From Chromera velia (taxonomy: Eukaryota > Sar > Chromeraceae): a stretch of DNA of 32,268 nucleotides. The translations under genes were made by a program, and so were the position numbers. Numbering within the stretch: position 1 is the stretch's first letter; each line of letters starts with the position of its first letter. Shown piece after piece: positions 1 to 10,510 of this stretch. The DNA is taken from positions 5,995-38,262 of the forward strand of contig JAHBMJ010000924.1 in the NCBI GenBank assembly GCA_018398765.1, given 5' to 3'. The notes below the pieces were generated by a model. It saw only the letters and a list, made by a program, of their open reading frames with translations, was not told the DNA's origin and searched no databases.

Positions 1-13
1 GGGGGGGGGGGGG
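1..13. other. poly-G run at window start
   Basis: The window opens with 13 G residues. A homopolymer at the very edge suggests a contig end or sequencing artefact rather than a biological element. Confidence 0.5.
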
Positions 14-1354
14 CACCGGCAAATGGCTTGTTAAATTTAGTGGGGCCAGGAAATCAATAGAGGAGAAGTAGAGAGAGGGCTGAAGTGAGAAAGGACATCG
101 GTCCGTGAATTGAATGAAATAAGTAGAGTAGACAAGTACGCTCTATCTCGAGCTACCACTGCCTACCTGTTTATCTGTTCTCTCGTTGTACCTCGCTCGA
201 TCTCTTTTATACCCCCCTCCTAGTTCTTCTCCAAGCCCCCGTACTGTTTGTGTTGCATTGCTGTCCGTCGGCAAAATCAGCCTATATACAATGCATCGAA
301 GGATGCATGGTTTTTTATAATGGAAGGATTCTGTTGTTGTTCTTTTCTATAGGTACTGCATGCATTCAAGCAACCATTGTCAAGTGATGTAATTAATTAC
401 AGTAGGTTGGAGCCCTGCAAAGCATCAGTGAAAGAGACTAACCGCAAAGAAGATGAGTCAAAGTATTTGTGAAGGGATGGAAAAAGATGTGAAACCGATT
501 CACTGCCCGTACGCACGCATGAAAGGCGTCTGTGCAAGCATGCAAATGTTTTGATTAGCATCCATCACATGAATAGAGATATAGCCAGACGTGCATCCAC
601 AGACACTCTTTCTTCTGCAGTTTATTCCGTCTTATCTGGGAAGATTTTGAATCGAAAAAGAAAGTTCCATTTTCTTGACAGAACACATATATACATGCTT
701 CGCTCGAAATGCAAGTCAAATGGTCATGCTCGGTTTTATTCTGAGAATTGTTACATTGAAGGGAAGACCGGAAAGCTGCAATATCTACAGAAAGTTCAAG
801 CAAGTGAAAAAGTGGGGAAAAAGAAGGGGTGTTCGATGGGATCAGAGACCACAGAAGAAAAGAAAAGAGGAGAAAAACGAGGATCGAGGCAACGTAATGG
901 AAGGAAAGAGAGCTGCTGTGCTATTATGGTCATTCAAACCGACTCCCGCCGGCTGGGTCCCCTCTTTCTTTCTTTTTGTATTTGTCCTTAAACTGCTTCT
1001 AGCAGACTTCCTTTTCTTCTTTCTGTTTTCTTCCTTTCTTTTTATGCCTTTTATCTTCAAATGCGAATTCATTCATTCTCTCTTTCTCTCTCACGCACAG
1101 CCCAAATTTGTCTGTTCGAATTCATGAAGAAGAGACATGCGATTCTACACAAAGAGACATGCAGGCAAAGAGGAAATACAGGTGCATCATCCTCAAAGGG
1201 TCTCTAGAGTGCCTAGTGCCTACAGCAGCGATACAAGGACCGGCCATCAATAATCGATTGAGAGTCTGGGGAGGTGAGCCTCTGATAGATCAACTGCAGA
1301 GGCCATGAATCGTGGTTCCTGTGCACAGAGCGACGGAGAGAGCAGTCAAATGCT

Positions 1355-1396
<42 letters not shown>

Positions 1397-3108
1397 GAGG
1401 CCAACTTGAATCGGTCTGTTTCCTTCCTTTCGGAGAAAGCTGACCGACTGCTTCTTTCTTCCAACGTGCTGTGCAGATTTCCTTCCTTCAGTGAGATAGA
1501 CGATGGATCGATCGAAAGGCTGACCGGCTGTCTATAGACTTGATCTGTATTTTAAGAACAGACTGAATCATCAAACCCAAGTATATGCTGAGTCTTCGAT
1601 CAATCAACGATCATCATTTTCGTTTTTACTAAATTTATGCCTTTCTTCATTTCCTACATCATGCATCCATACATCTGTCTGGACGAAAGCAAACAAAGGA
1701 GAGACATGTAAGGTACGGTAACAAACATGAGCCCATCAAACAGAGGTTCTTTATTTCATTCGTAGACTTGGCAAATTGGGTAGAACGACTGACCGAAAAG
1801 CGGATGCGTCGAGCCTGACTTTATTTCCTCCCCCACAGAAAAGAGAGAGAGCGCGAGCCTTAGTGATAAGGAGACTGACAAGAAGACTGAGACGAGAAAG
1901 CAAGGAAGTAGAAAGAGATTTCTGAAGGGAAATAAAACAGGATTGAGGACAGGATTTCATTACAAATGTGTAAAGAAAGAGGGAAAAGGAAAAGTTGCTG
2001 CAGCCGCCTGGCTGCCTGCCTGTCTGTTTATCTGTTTGTGTTTTTGTGCATTCGCCAATACGTCCGGCCGGCCACACCTGGTAGATCTATCGACCGATTC
2101 ATGATTGCACGATCGTCTAACGAAAGATCCAACAGAATTTGATTGAATTTTGACCTGCACCCTTTTTTTTTCGATAGGCGAGACTTATGTAAGCTTGCTT
2201 TCACTATTTTTCCTTCGCCCTTTCTATGACAGTTTCATGTATGACTTGCTTGAAATACATATGCATTTGTGTTTTCATCCGAAGTTGAGCTCTACACTGC
2301 TGATTTCTATATCGTTCTAAAATGCGCTGTTAGGATAAAAGCCAACCAAAGAACAAGCACCTGAGGAATCAGAAATAACTAACATGGGGTGCTCAGGTAG
2401 AAGGAAAAGAAGATTTGCTAAACAATGCCTACTCAGACGATAAGCACTATGACATGTCCCCTCGACGCACCCTCCAAACTCCATGCTGTTGTAATGATAC
2501 ATTCATGTACGTGCGTGTGTTCTCGAATTCATTTGTGGATCGGTGCCTCTTCTTTTGTCAAGTCAGTCCTTCATCCATCCATTCATTCACTCAAAATGAT
2601 CCTGGCACCCTGGACTATAGGGGTGAAGAGATTGAATGGAGGAGGTGCAGCCCAGGCAGCCGCATCCATGGATGCACCGATCTGTGAAATTAAGAACCTA
2701 TAGGACTGACCTCTTGATCACGAAAGCAGACAGTGGTCACGCAGGTGACATTCAAACAGTAGGCAAGACAAATGGCCCAATGAATCGACATGTTCTTTTG
2801 TTTGGGAGCTTGTCATGTCTGTTCTGATAGCTTCTTGCTTATCTTGATCGTTGCTTACACAGCTAACTTGTGGGTTTACGTTAAAGAAATCGTAAAAAGC
2901 CAGAGAGGTAGTCATCCGGCTGTTCTCCTACACTACGCGGGAGGCCGAGCCATCGGTAGTTTGGAAAGCTTTTGATTGTCCGATCATTCTCCATATGATC
3001 GAGGACATCAATACCTAGCCGTGGGCTACTGACACCACCGACGACTAATTAAGAGAGTCCAGCTATTTGGGTATGATGAACGACTGGTAGCAAAATGAGA
3101 AAATCCAA
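14..3108. other. gene-poor stretch, no supportable gene
   Basis: I read both strands and found no protein family, no convincing exon with flanking splice sites and no RNA gene. The open frames here are short and compositionally random (Lys/Arg-rich or Ser/Phe-rich). The only distinct structure is a CA dinucleotide tract near 1359-1390. Confidence 0.5.
1359..1390. repeat. (CA)n microsatellite
   Basis: An uninterrupted alternating C-A tract of about 32 bp. No function is inferred. Confidence 0.9.
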
Positions 3109-3116
3109 ACCTTTAT

Positions 3117-3414
3117 CTAGGCTCCCTATACGTAAAAAAATTAAAAAGTTAATTGCCCAAAATCATTTTTACTTTTTATTCATTTATTTATTTATTTGAA
3201 GCAGGCACTGGCACTTCAAGTTCTGATTGATTTTTGATTGATTTTGATTGATATGTTCCGCCCTATAGGGCCTTCCTGCTATGTCTATCTATCGCCAGAG
3301 CTAGCAGGGCATAAGTTTGAAGCTCAAAGCCCAGCTTACACAGGAAAATAAAAAAACTAATTCAGGTTTTAGCCAAAATTTATTTATTTATTTTTTTACG
3401 TATGGGGAGCCTAG
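3117..3414. mobile_element. hAT-like MITE with 8-bp target-site duplication
   Basis: The left end reads CTAGGCTCCCTATACGTAAA. The right end is its reverse complement with one mismatch over the first 23 bases. The octamer ACCTTTAT lies immediately outside both ends (3109-3116 and 3415-3422) and is a perfect direct repeat. The element is 298 bp, has no ORF and is AT-rich inside with ATTT and GATT runs. An 8-bp duplication is the hallmark of hAT-superfamily transposases, so this is most likely a non-autonomous hAT derivative moved in trans. The ends do not start with the most common hAT CAG trinucleotide, so the superfamily rests on duplication length alone. Confidence 0.85.
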
Positions 3415-3422
3415 ACCTTTAT

Positions 3423-3946
3423 GAAGTGTATATCATAATGAAACCAGAAATGAAATCATGCAAAAAAGAAATAAAATCTTGAAGTAACGAAGTGTCATAT
3501 ATGTCCCTGCAACTATAATACGTTACTAATAATAATAATAATAATATATAGGACTGGCATTAAACCCTAACTAAAATCTTTTTTTTTTTTAATCGCATGT
3601 TTATGCATGCAGAGTTAGGCTATAGCTAGCAGGCTAGATATTAAGATGAATTGATTGATACACTAGTTGATACACAGCCAGCGGATGCGTTCGAGGCACC
3701 AAGGGGGAGGTGTGAAGAGTAAGCGTCGAGGGAGGGGCAATGGCAGTGGCCGCAATCGGGTATAGATGAAAGGATGATCAATGATAATCAGCAGAAATAG
3801 AAAGAGAGGAGAGCAATAGGAAGCCACCTAAACAGACAGTCAGACAGACAGAAAGTGAAGAGGAAGATGCATATATATATGGTCATGCTTCCTCTATCTC
3901 CGTCTTTCGTTTTCCCATCTGTGATGTATGTGGGGGAGTACTGGGA
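3423..3946. other. intergenic stretch with short (TAA)n tract
   Basis: No gene recognised. It contains a short TAA repeat near 3529-3546. It leads into the retrotransposon, whose 5' boundary could lie anywhere in this interval because I found no target-site duplication. Confidence 0.4.
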
Positions 3947-4135
3947 GTGGGGGGGTGCGGGGGTTTCTTTTGTAAAGAAGAGAAGACAGAAGAGGAGAGC
4001 AGTGCCACTGACGAGGCGGGAAGCGAGGCTCCCCCCCCCATGACTCGCATTGTGGAAATTGTATCTGTCAGGGGAGGAAATGGAAAAAAGAGAGAATATG
4101 AAATCAGACGGGAAGAATGGGAAAAGACTGCATAG
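3947..4135 (+). pseudogene. possible N-terminal extension of the retrotransposon ORF
   Basis: A 62-codon open stretch in the same frame as the endonuclease, separated from it by one TAG (4133-4135). It is Glu/Lys/Arg-rich with a segment reading MTRIVEIVSVRGGNGKK. Sharing the frame suggests it belonged to the element's ORF. It could equally be chance, since no domain is recognisable. Confidence 0.35.
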
Positions 4136-4162
4136 GTTTCGGCCTCACTTGTGCCTCAATCG

Positions 4163-4300
4163 ATGAGAGCCGCTTTCTGGGCTGGCAGAAGACGAAAGCC
4201 GATCACTGGCCTCAAAAAGGCACCTCACCCTACCCCTTCATCATGTCAGTCTTCTTTTCCCTCCTCCTCTTCCTCCTCTTCCTCCTCTTCCTCTTCTTCT

Positions 4301-4331
<31 letters not shown>

Positions 4332-5893
4332 TTTCTTCTTCTTCTTCTTCTTCTTCTTCTTCTTCTTCTTCCTCCTCCTCCTCCTCTTCCTCCTCTTCAT
4401 CTTCCTCTTCCCGCCCCTCTGCTTTCACGTCAATTCCAGACTGGGTTTTCAAACCGTCTTCTCCTTCTATTTTCTCCAAGAATGAACCTTTTCCCTCTTC
4501 TTCTTTTTCTTTCTCTTCTTCTTCTTCATCTTCTTCCTCTGCAACCGGCGTGCGAAACGTGATAGTGAATGGAAGAAGGCTATCCATTGCCACGCTGAAT
4601 GTCGGGGGTCTTGATTCTTGTCTCGGGAATGAATCGCTTGACCGGTGGTTGGAAGGGATCGATGTTGCAATCCTGACTGAAACGAAGTACACAACCACTT
4701 CAATCAACACACCCACCCACACAGGAAAAAACTTCAGTCATCAAGAATGGTACAGAAGAAAGCTGGGGGTACACAAAAGAGCAAAAGACAGGGAAGTAAA
4801 AACAGGGGGGGTGTGTATCCTTGTCCGATCATGCTTGGTCGCTAGTTTGAAGCCTTTTTGGGAGTTGGTGGGGCCTAGTATGGTCAAACTGACACTCAGG
4901 AGCTGCTTGCCAGCCCAGGAAGGGGGAGGGGCGAATGCATCTCTGCACATTTTCGGTATCTATCTCCTTCAATCGGGGGCAGAGAAGAGACTAAGAAACA
5001 ATGAACCGAAAGAGGTAGAGAGAGAGACGCTTCTCAATGCAGTCTGTGATGTTCCGCTATGCGACCTTCGCATTATGGCAGGAGACTTCAATTGCCACAT
5101 AGGAAAGGAGGTCCCTAAAGGAATTTCATGGGAAAGGGAACAGATCGGGGGGGCGGGTAACTTACAGGAGATCTTGGGGGGCAAGGGAAAAGAAGCAATC
5201 GAGGGACTGTCTTGGCGCTCTGACTGTTGTTCAATCGTAAACGAACCAGGAAGAGCTGCCATTCACTTTTGTGAGAAAGCAAACCTCCTTCCCTTGAATG
5301 GCCTGTCTTAGAAAGATGAAAAGAAAGGGATTGAAGTCGACTTTACAGGGGCTTGCACTTATTATGAAGGGGGTGCCCCAGCTACGGTCATTGATTTATT
5401 TTTGGTTGATCCTCCTCTTCTTGGTTTGTGGAATTCTTTTGGGGTTAAGCTACAGCCTGACGCAGCCCCCGAACATGCGGCCGTTTCTCTATCTCTCAAC
5501 CTCTTATCTCCGCCAAAACCGAATAACAACTCGCCGCCTCACCCTTCCCTTGTCCCATCCCCTTCTTTCACAAAGCCAGGAAGGCAAACGCCAGTCACCA
5601 ATGATGAGATGATGCCTCTGGCAACTTTGGTAAAAGATTTAGCAGAGAAGCTTTGGCCTGGGTTGTGGGACGCCGGGATTCAGGAATCGAAAAAAGAAGG
5701 CAAACCTATTCCATCCATACCTTCGCCTCCTCCTCCTCCCCTCTTCCCCCCTCCCCTTGTATTCGTCCCTTCTTTCTATCCCGATACTCAGATACCACCT
5801 TCTGCCTTTCCGTCTTCCACTTGTTCTATCTTTGTGCCACCGAGAAGCCAAATAGCCAGACTCACCCAACAGTGGGAGCATGTACTCGCATAA
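4163..5893 (+). pseudogene. retrotransposon AP-type endonuclease segment
   Basis: The first ATG in frame is at 4163 (MRAAFW...). About 60 near-continuous serines follow, encoded by TCT/TCC repeats, and then an exonuclease-endonuclease-phosphatase domain. Visible landmarks are IATLNVGGL (motif I), AILTETK (catalytic Glu), GGVCILVR, IFGIYLL and MAGDFNCHIG (catalytic Asp/Asn). Downstream of an in-frame TAG (5309-5311) the domain continues with VIDLFLVDPPLLG and PEHAAV, which stands where the family has SDH. The Asp of the catalytic Asp-His pair therefore appears replaced by Glu. A second stop, TAA, falls at 5891-5893. The enzyme would nick target DNA to prime reverse transcription. The nonsense codon truncates it before the last catalytic motif. 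Confidence 0.85.
4254..4415 (+). repeat. (TCT/TCC)n tract encoding poly-Ser
   Basis: A pure pyrimidine trinucleotide repeat of about 160 bp inside the retrotransposon ORF. It is read as serine in the coding frame and as Glu-rich on the other strand. It is almost certainly expanded by replication slippage, and all minus-strand poly-Glu frames here are shadows. Confidence 0.9.
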
Positions 5894-7558
5894 CCCAAGG
5901 AGAGAAAACGAAAGCCAACTCATCCGAGGAAAAATGAAAAGAAAGAAAAGGCTGTCACACCTTGGAGAGATCAAGAATGCAGGGAGATTCGGAAGAGAGT
6001 TAGATCCGCAGAAAGGGAATGGAAGGAAGAAAGGGAACTCTGGGGGGACGAAGACGAGCGGTGTATCACAGCAAAGAGAAACATGAACAGGTTAAATAGA
6101 GAGAGAGGGAAGTTGATAGCAAGAAAAAAGAGAAAGTATGCCATTCTTCAGGCAGAGACACTCGCAGAAGAAGCTGCTAAGGACCCAGCAGCCCTATGGA
6201 AATGGAGGAGGGAAAGAAAAAAGGCAGAGAGTGGGAGTGAGGGAGAAAAGCTGTCCGCCTTTTCGTTTTCAAATTTTTGGGCCGATGTGTTCAGTGGGGA
6301 CGGACTGGAGCCTCAAAAGAAGGATGAAACACCAGTTCCCCCCCCGGCATCTTTCTTCTCTTTCGATAAATCTGAGAAGATACTGAAGGCAATCGACCCA
6401 AAGAAGGCAGCCAGTCTCGAAGGAATCTCCCCTGCGCAGGTACATTTATGTTTTTCCTCTTCTCGTCTGTCTCGTTTTCTTCTTTTCATTTTCTTCAATC
6501 TTTTTTTCCTTTTTTCTTTCTGGCCAGAAAAGTGGAACTTCATTCGAATCGCTCCTGTTCCAAAAGGTCACGTCTCTCCCTCTTATGATGAATGGAGGCC
6601 CATACACATCGTCTGCCTTCTGGCAAAGTTGTTCGCGTTGTTGATGGATGGCCGGTTAAGGGAGACAACGAATATAGATGAACAACAGGTGGGTTTCAGG
6701 AAGGGGGTCGGTATAAGGGAAGCGATAGCTGCTCTTCATGCTCTCACGGCTTCAGCAAAGAAGAGACACAAACCCCTCCTTGCAGCGTTTATTGACTTCA
6801 GTAAGGCATTTGACCGAGTACCCAGAAAGAAAATGATTGACAGACTTAGAGAGGAAGGAGTCAACGAGAAGGACGTGTGCATGATTTATTCCATGTATAT
6901 GAATGTGTGGGGAAGGGTGGATGGGTCGGATTGGGCCTTTCCCGAAAGTGTAGGGGTAAAACAGGGAGATCCACTTTCTCTTCTTCTTTTTCTTTTATTT
7001 ATTAATAATATTCATTCTGCTCTGAGTGTTGAAGGGAGGGAAGCTGTTAACGGCTTGGATGGGGAATCAGATACGGATGAAAGACAGAGGGGGGGAGAAT
7101 GTGGAGAGAGGAGGGAGGAGAGTGAAACAACGGAGCAGCGACCCCGTATCCCTGAGGAGGTAAGATTGGCGGACTTACTGCTTGAGAGCATAGGTTACGC
7201 AGACGATCTTGTTATTTTTGCTTACTCTTTTTCTGACCTACAGTGGCGTTTGGACCGTTTGGCCTCTTATTGTCAGGAACATGGGTTGAAAGTGAATTTA
7301 AAGAAAAAAAAAGTTCTCGCACTCTCAGGCTCAAGAAAGGAAATAGAAGGGGAACTGACTTTTGAAGGGAAGACAGTTGAATGTGTAGAGAGCTATAAAT
7401 ACCTTGGGTGTTGTGTGTTTGAGGGAGGGGACCCACGAAAGTCAGTCAGGGACCGACTTGAAAGTGCTGAACGCTGTTTGGGGGCAGTGATGGGCACTTG
7501 TTCATCCTTAGGTCCTTTGCCCCCCCGATGCAAAGTTCGTTTACTGCAGGCGCTCTGA
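5894..7558 (+). pseudogene. retrotransposon reverse transcriptase segment
   Basis: The frame continues directly from the endonuclease segment through a basic linker containing PWRDQECREIRKRVRS, then the RT. Motifs in order are APVPKGH, QVGFRKG, motif A FIDFSKAFDRVP, motif B GVKQGDPLSLLLF, motif C YADDLVIFA, motif D GLKVNLKKKK and motif E YKYLG. The usual Pro after GDPLS in motif B is Leu here. The YADD active site is intact. A tract of Phe/Leu/Ser near 6450-6530 looks like a slippage-prone pyrimidine insertion just before the fingers motif. The segment ends at TGA 7556-7558, after which the same frame continues as thumb-like sequence. Its role would be cDNA synthesis at the nicked target. Confidence 0.92.
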
Positions 7559-8499
7559 GAGCCAGTGTCAACGTACTGGCTGGAAGCCTTGCCAGTAAGT
7601 CAGAGAGATATTGTTGCACTTGATGCATTGCAGCTTCGATTTGTGCGCTGGACATTCCGTTTGCCCTATAACTCTTTCAAAGTGCCAACTTTGATTTCGG
7701 TTGGGATGCGTCCTATGAGAGAGATCCTTTCTTGTCGGTTGGGAGGTTTCATAAAAAGCATAAAGAGAACAGAAAGGGAGGTTCCTCGGGCAGTCTGGGA
7801 TGCATGGCATAGATCGCTGACCCCGGTGTAGGCCAAATTTTTAATTCAGCTAGTAGCATGCTTCAGACAATCGCACCAGATCTTTTGAGAAAAGAAAGCC
7901 AGAGAGGGAGAAACAGAACGAATAAATGGATACTCAGACAGAAAGCGAGGGAAAGGGAAGCCTCAGAATGGTTGTCGGAATGGTTAACTTCAAGACCCGT
8001 TGGCGAGCATAGGCTCACCCGTTCATGTGGCATCTATCCACGCAACTCCCGACTGAGTAATTTTCAGACAGAAAACCGATCGCACCAGCGTCTGGCCATG
8101 TTGCTTTTAGGGGGGAGGGTTAGAAGGGGATGGGGTTACACAGTTCAATTGCGTACTCTGCCTCGCTCTCTCTTATCTGGTGGTTCTTTTTTCACTTCTC
8201 TCCTTGGAACATGTGCTGGTGGGGGAAAGAGACACGGTGGATCCTGTGAAGAACACTGTATTCAGTGTCTTGCAGTCGAAGGTAAAAAGGTGATCGACGA
8301 TGCGGTGCATCGATTATCTGCGTGCATGCAAACAGAGCAGCTTAGATCCAAACTTCATTCACTGGTAGGGAGAGTGAAAGAGAGAACAGGAATCGGTGAA
8401 AGGGTCTGTAGAGCAAGATGGACTGCTGCAGCTGGGGGAAGAGGTATCGGGGAAGAAGAGACATATGTAAGAGAGCTCGTTTCATTCATTGTGGACTGA
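7559..8499 (+). pseudogene. retrotransposon C-terminal region with Cys/His finger
   Basis: From 7559 the RT frame stays open to TAG 7829-7831 (thumb-like, with RFVRWTFRLPYNSF). After a frame change the ORF from 7858 runs 213 codons to TGA 8497-8499. Around residues 129-158 of this last part it carries CEEHCIQC followed by HRLSAC. This matches the C-x2-3-C...H-x4-C knuckle near the C-terminus of many non-LTR pol proteins. The frame break near 7832-7857 has no splice-like signals, so I read it as an indel. Nothing resembling RNase H is visible. Confidence 0.75.
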
Positions 8500-8512
8500 G
8501 AGCCGAAGAAGG

Positions 8513-8600
8513 CAAGTGCACTGATCGAAGCTTGTCTGAAATGAGTGCACACACGTCAAGTGCACTGATCGAAGCTTGTCTGAAATGAGTGCACGCGCGT
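8513..8600 (+). repeat. 44-bp tandem duplication in the retrotransposon 3' UTR
   Basis: Two adjacent 44-bp copies (8513-8556 and 8557-8600) start CAAGTGCACTGATCGAAGCT and differ at only two positions near their ends. They lie just after the pol stop. Short tandem repeats in 3' UTRs are common in LINEs and can be part of the template-recognition region. Confidence 0.9.
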
Positions 8601-8770
8601 CTTGTGTGGTTGTTCAGCCTTTAGCTTCAGCCTAGGCTGCGGAGGGTCGTGGTTGTTCATATTCATGCGGAAGCAGGCTAAGCTGCGGCGGTTTGCTCTT
8701 TTTGTTTACAACTGTATGCATGGATTGCCATTTGTCTCTGGTTTCAGAGACTCTAGGCTTAACCACAATT

Positions 8771-8786
8771 AAGTAAGTAAGTAAGT
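8771..8786 (+). repeat. (AAGT)4 tail marking the retrotransposon 3' end
   Basis: Four AAGT units follow the 3' UTR. Simple-repeat tails instead of poly(A) are known in several non-LTR clades. I could not match the following bases (ACGTGACC) to a 5' copy, so the target-site duplication is unknown. Confidence 0.6.
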
Positions 8787-9364
8787 ACGTGACCAATACC
8801 TGGCAGTAGACGGTGGACTGCGGTACACCATGGGGATTGCCAGAATATAAAATTCTATTCTATCCTAAAGCCTAAAGGTTTTGACGTTTTCCCTATAACG
8901 TTTTTCTTAGAAGTGCATGTACATGTTCAAAATAATGTCATCACAGCCTTACTAGTGGCTTGGGATTTGGCATCGCTAAATTTAGGATTTAACCCTCAAT
9001 CATCATCAATGACAATCCATCATCATCATCATCACGTGCAATGATTGATTTGATTGATTGATTAATTGATTGATTAATTCGTTTCGCGTACATAATGGAT
9101 ACATATTATAGTACAGCATATATATTATCTATATTATCACACTTCCTTCTGCACTAGCAAGCCATAACTTTAAAAAAAATATCGGTAAGGCAGGGTCAAA
9201 GGAAGGCATGGAGAGCCCATAGAAGTTTGAGATTGCAGTCGTATCAAATCTAGGACTCACCACGTACGTATGACTATAGCTGTTGGACTTTCTCTCACTT
9301 ACTCGATCATGTCAGATCATTGATTGATACCTAGGCCCTCAGGTTCCGGCCCTGCACTGGCAAC
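8787..9364. other. intergenic, CAT and GATT simple repeats
   Basis: No gene seen. It contains a short CATCAT tract (about 9017-9035) and GATT/TTGATT runs (about 9041-9080), and is otherwise AT-rich. Confidence 0.4.
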
Positions 9365-9584
9365 CTCCCTGAACCTAAGTGGCTAGTAAGTGCTACTTGA
9401 AAAAATATTATCAAGATGATCTCTATCTGCGGCATCGTTTTTCAAGAAACCGTCCACGCCTGCAGTGTAGATGGTCAAAACACCGTTCAGATATATGGCT
9501 TTGGCTTTCAAAACACCATAAATGATCCACACTGCATCCAAAAATACTGCTTAAACTTTCAAGTGGTAGTTAGGTTCAGGGAAG
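9365..9584. repeat. fold-back repeat, possible MITE
   Basis: The outer arms share CCCTGAACCTAA, reading forward from 9368 and reverse-complemented up to 9583, plus an ACTTGAAA block after a small indel. A second, inner inverted pair TGCAGTGTRGAT lies at 9461-9472 and 9525-9536. There is no ORF worth calling. The flanks share only GCACT-GC, so no firm target-site duplication is visible. It is probably a degraded non-autonomous DNA element. Confidence 0.45.
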
Positions 9585-9599
9585 TCGCACTAGCTAAAT

Positions 9600-10402
9600 A
9601 AAAAAAGAAAAAAAAAAAACGTTTGCTAGTTTTTTATTTTTTTATTTATTTATCCATTAAATAACAGTTGTTTTTCATACAACAGTACAGCAACACTCCC
9701 TATAGCACTCAAAGAACAGTTGTTTATCCTAGTGTTTGTCTAGTTAAAGAGCTAATAAATAAAAAAAAGTTTTCTTAGTTTTTTTTTTTTATCTAGTGCA
9801 CGTTATATATTAATACATTAATTAATTGATTGATTAATCTCAGTATTTTTCACCTGATACAGATCAAACTTTGTTGTTTAATATGTTTTTTAATTGTTTA
9901 TCTCCAGGCCTATGTCTTAACTGTCAGATTCTTTAAAGTTATTTAGATCGTCATAATTGTTCCGTTGTACTTTAGACTCTTAAAAATATATAGAGAAAAT
10001 TGCTAATGGCCTTAGTTTAAAAGTAAAGAAATTATTAAATTAGTTCAGTAAATATAGATGAATTAAATTATTGATCAGCTAGTAAAAATAAAGACAGTAC
10101 TTAGTTTAAAAGAAAGATAGAAAATAATTAAAGAAAATAGATTTATTTAGAAAGATTTAATGAATAATTGTTTTTGGAAATAAAGAAGAAGTGAGATAAG
10201 AAAAAGAAATGAATTAAATACATTGATTATAATCATAAAGAAATAAATAAATATAGAATTGCAAGAACGGGATCCAAACGAGTTTAAGCTTAATTGGAGC
10301 ATACCTAGGAGCATGCAAGACATAGTAAGTGTTGCATGCAAAATCATAACTTGAAACCACTTGGAAAGATGATCAAGGCCGCTGGATCAGGCGTTAGACA
10401 TA
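9600..10402. other. AT-rich stretch, no gene
   Basis: Very AT-rich, with A and T homopolymers and TTTATT/ATTAATTGATT runs. No coding potential or RNA gene recognised. Confidence 0.4.
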
Positions 10403-10510
10403 TCCAGAAAATTGTACGCGTCTAGAAAATTGGACGCGTCTAGAAAATTGGACGTGTCCGGAAAATCGGACGTATCTGAAAAATCAGACGGGTCCAGAAA
10501 ATCGGACGGA
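10403..10510. repeat. 18-bp minisatellite, six copies
   Basis: Six consecutive units fit the pattern TCYAGAAAATYGGACGCG, in register at 10403, 10421, 10439, 10457, 10475 and 10493. Divergence increases to the right. The unit contains a GTCC/GGAC self-complementary core, so adjacent units could pair. Confidence 0.9.

Larger units (their letters stand above)
3947..8786 (+). mobile_element. degenerate non-LTR (LINE-type) retrotransposon
   Basis: In order it shows a Ser-rich N-terminus, an AP-type endonuclease, a basic linker, a reverse transcriptase with motifs A to E, and a C-terminal Cys/His finger. It ends 3' in a short (AAGT)4 tail at 8771-8786. This order (EN-RT-Cys/His) and a simple-repeat tail are typical of non-LTR retrotransposons moved by target-primed reverse transcription. 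The pol frame is interrupted by TAG (5309-5311), TAA (5891-5893), TGA (7556-7558) and TAG (7829-7831), followed by a +/-1 shift before the last segment, so this copy is dead as it stands. The 5' end is not defined and no RNase H domain was seen. The clade is not assigned. Confidence 0.9.

Noticed and set aside
551-1127. Overlapping ORFs of about 150 codons near the left end
   Set aside because: Biased Lys/Arg or Phe/Ser composition, no domain, no splice or start context; probably chance frames.
4246-4722. Minus-strand poly-Glu ORF opposite the retrotransposon
   Set aside because: It is the complement of the TCT/TCC poly-Ser tract; the plus strand carries clear endonuclease motifs.
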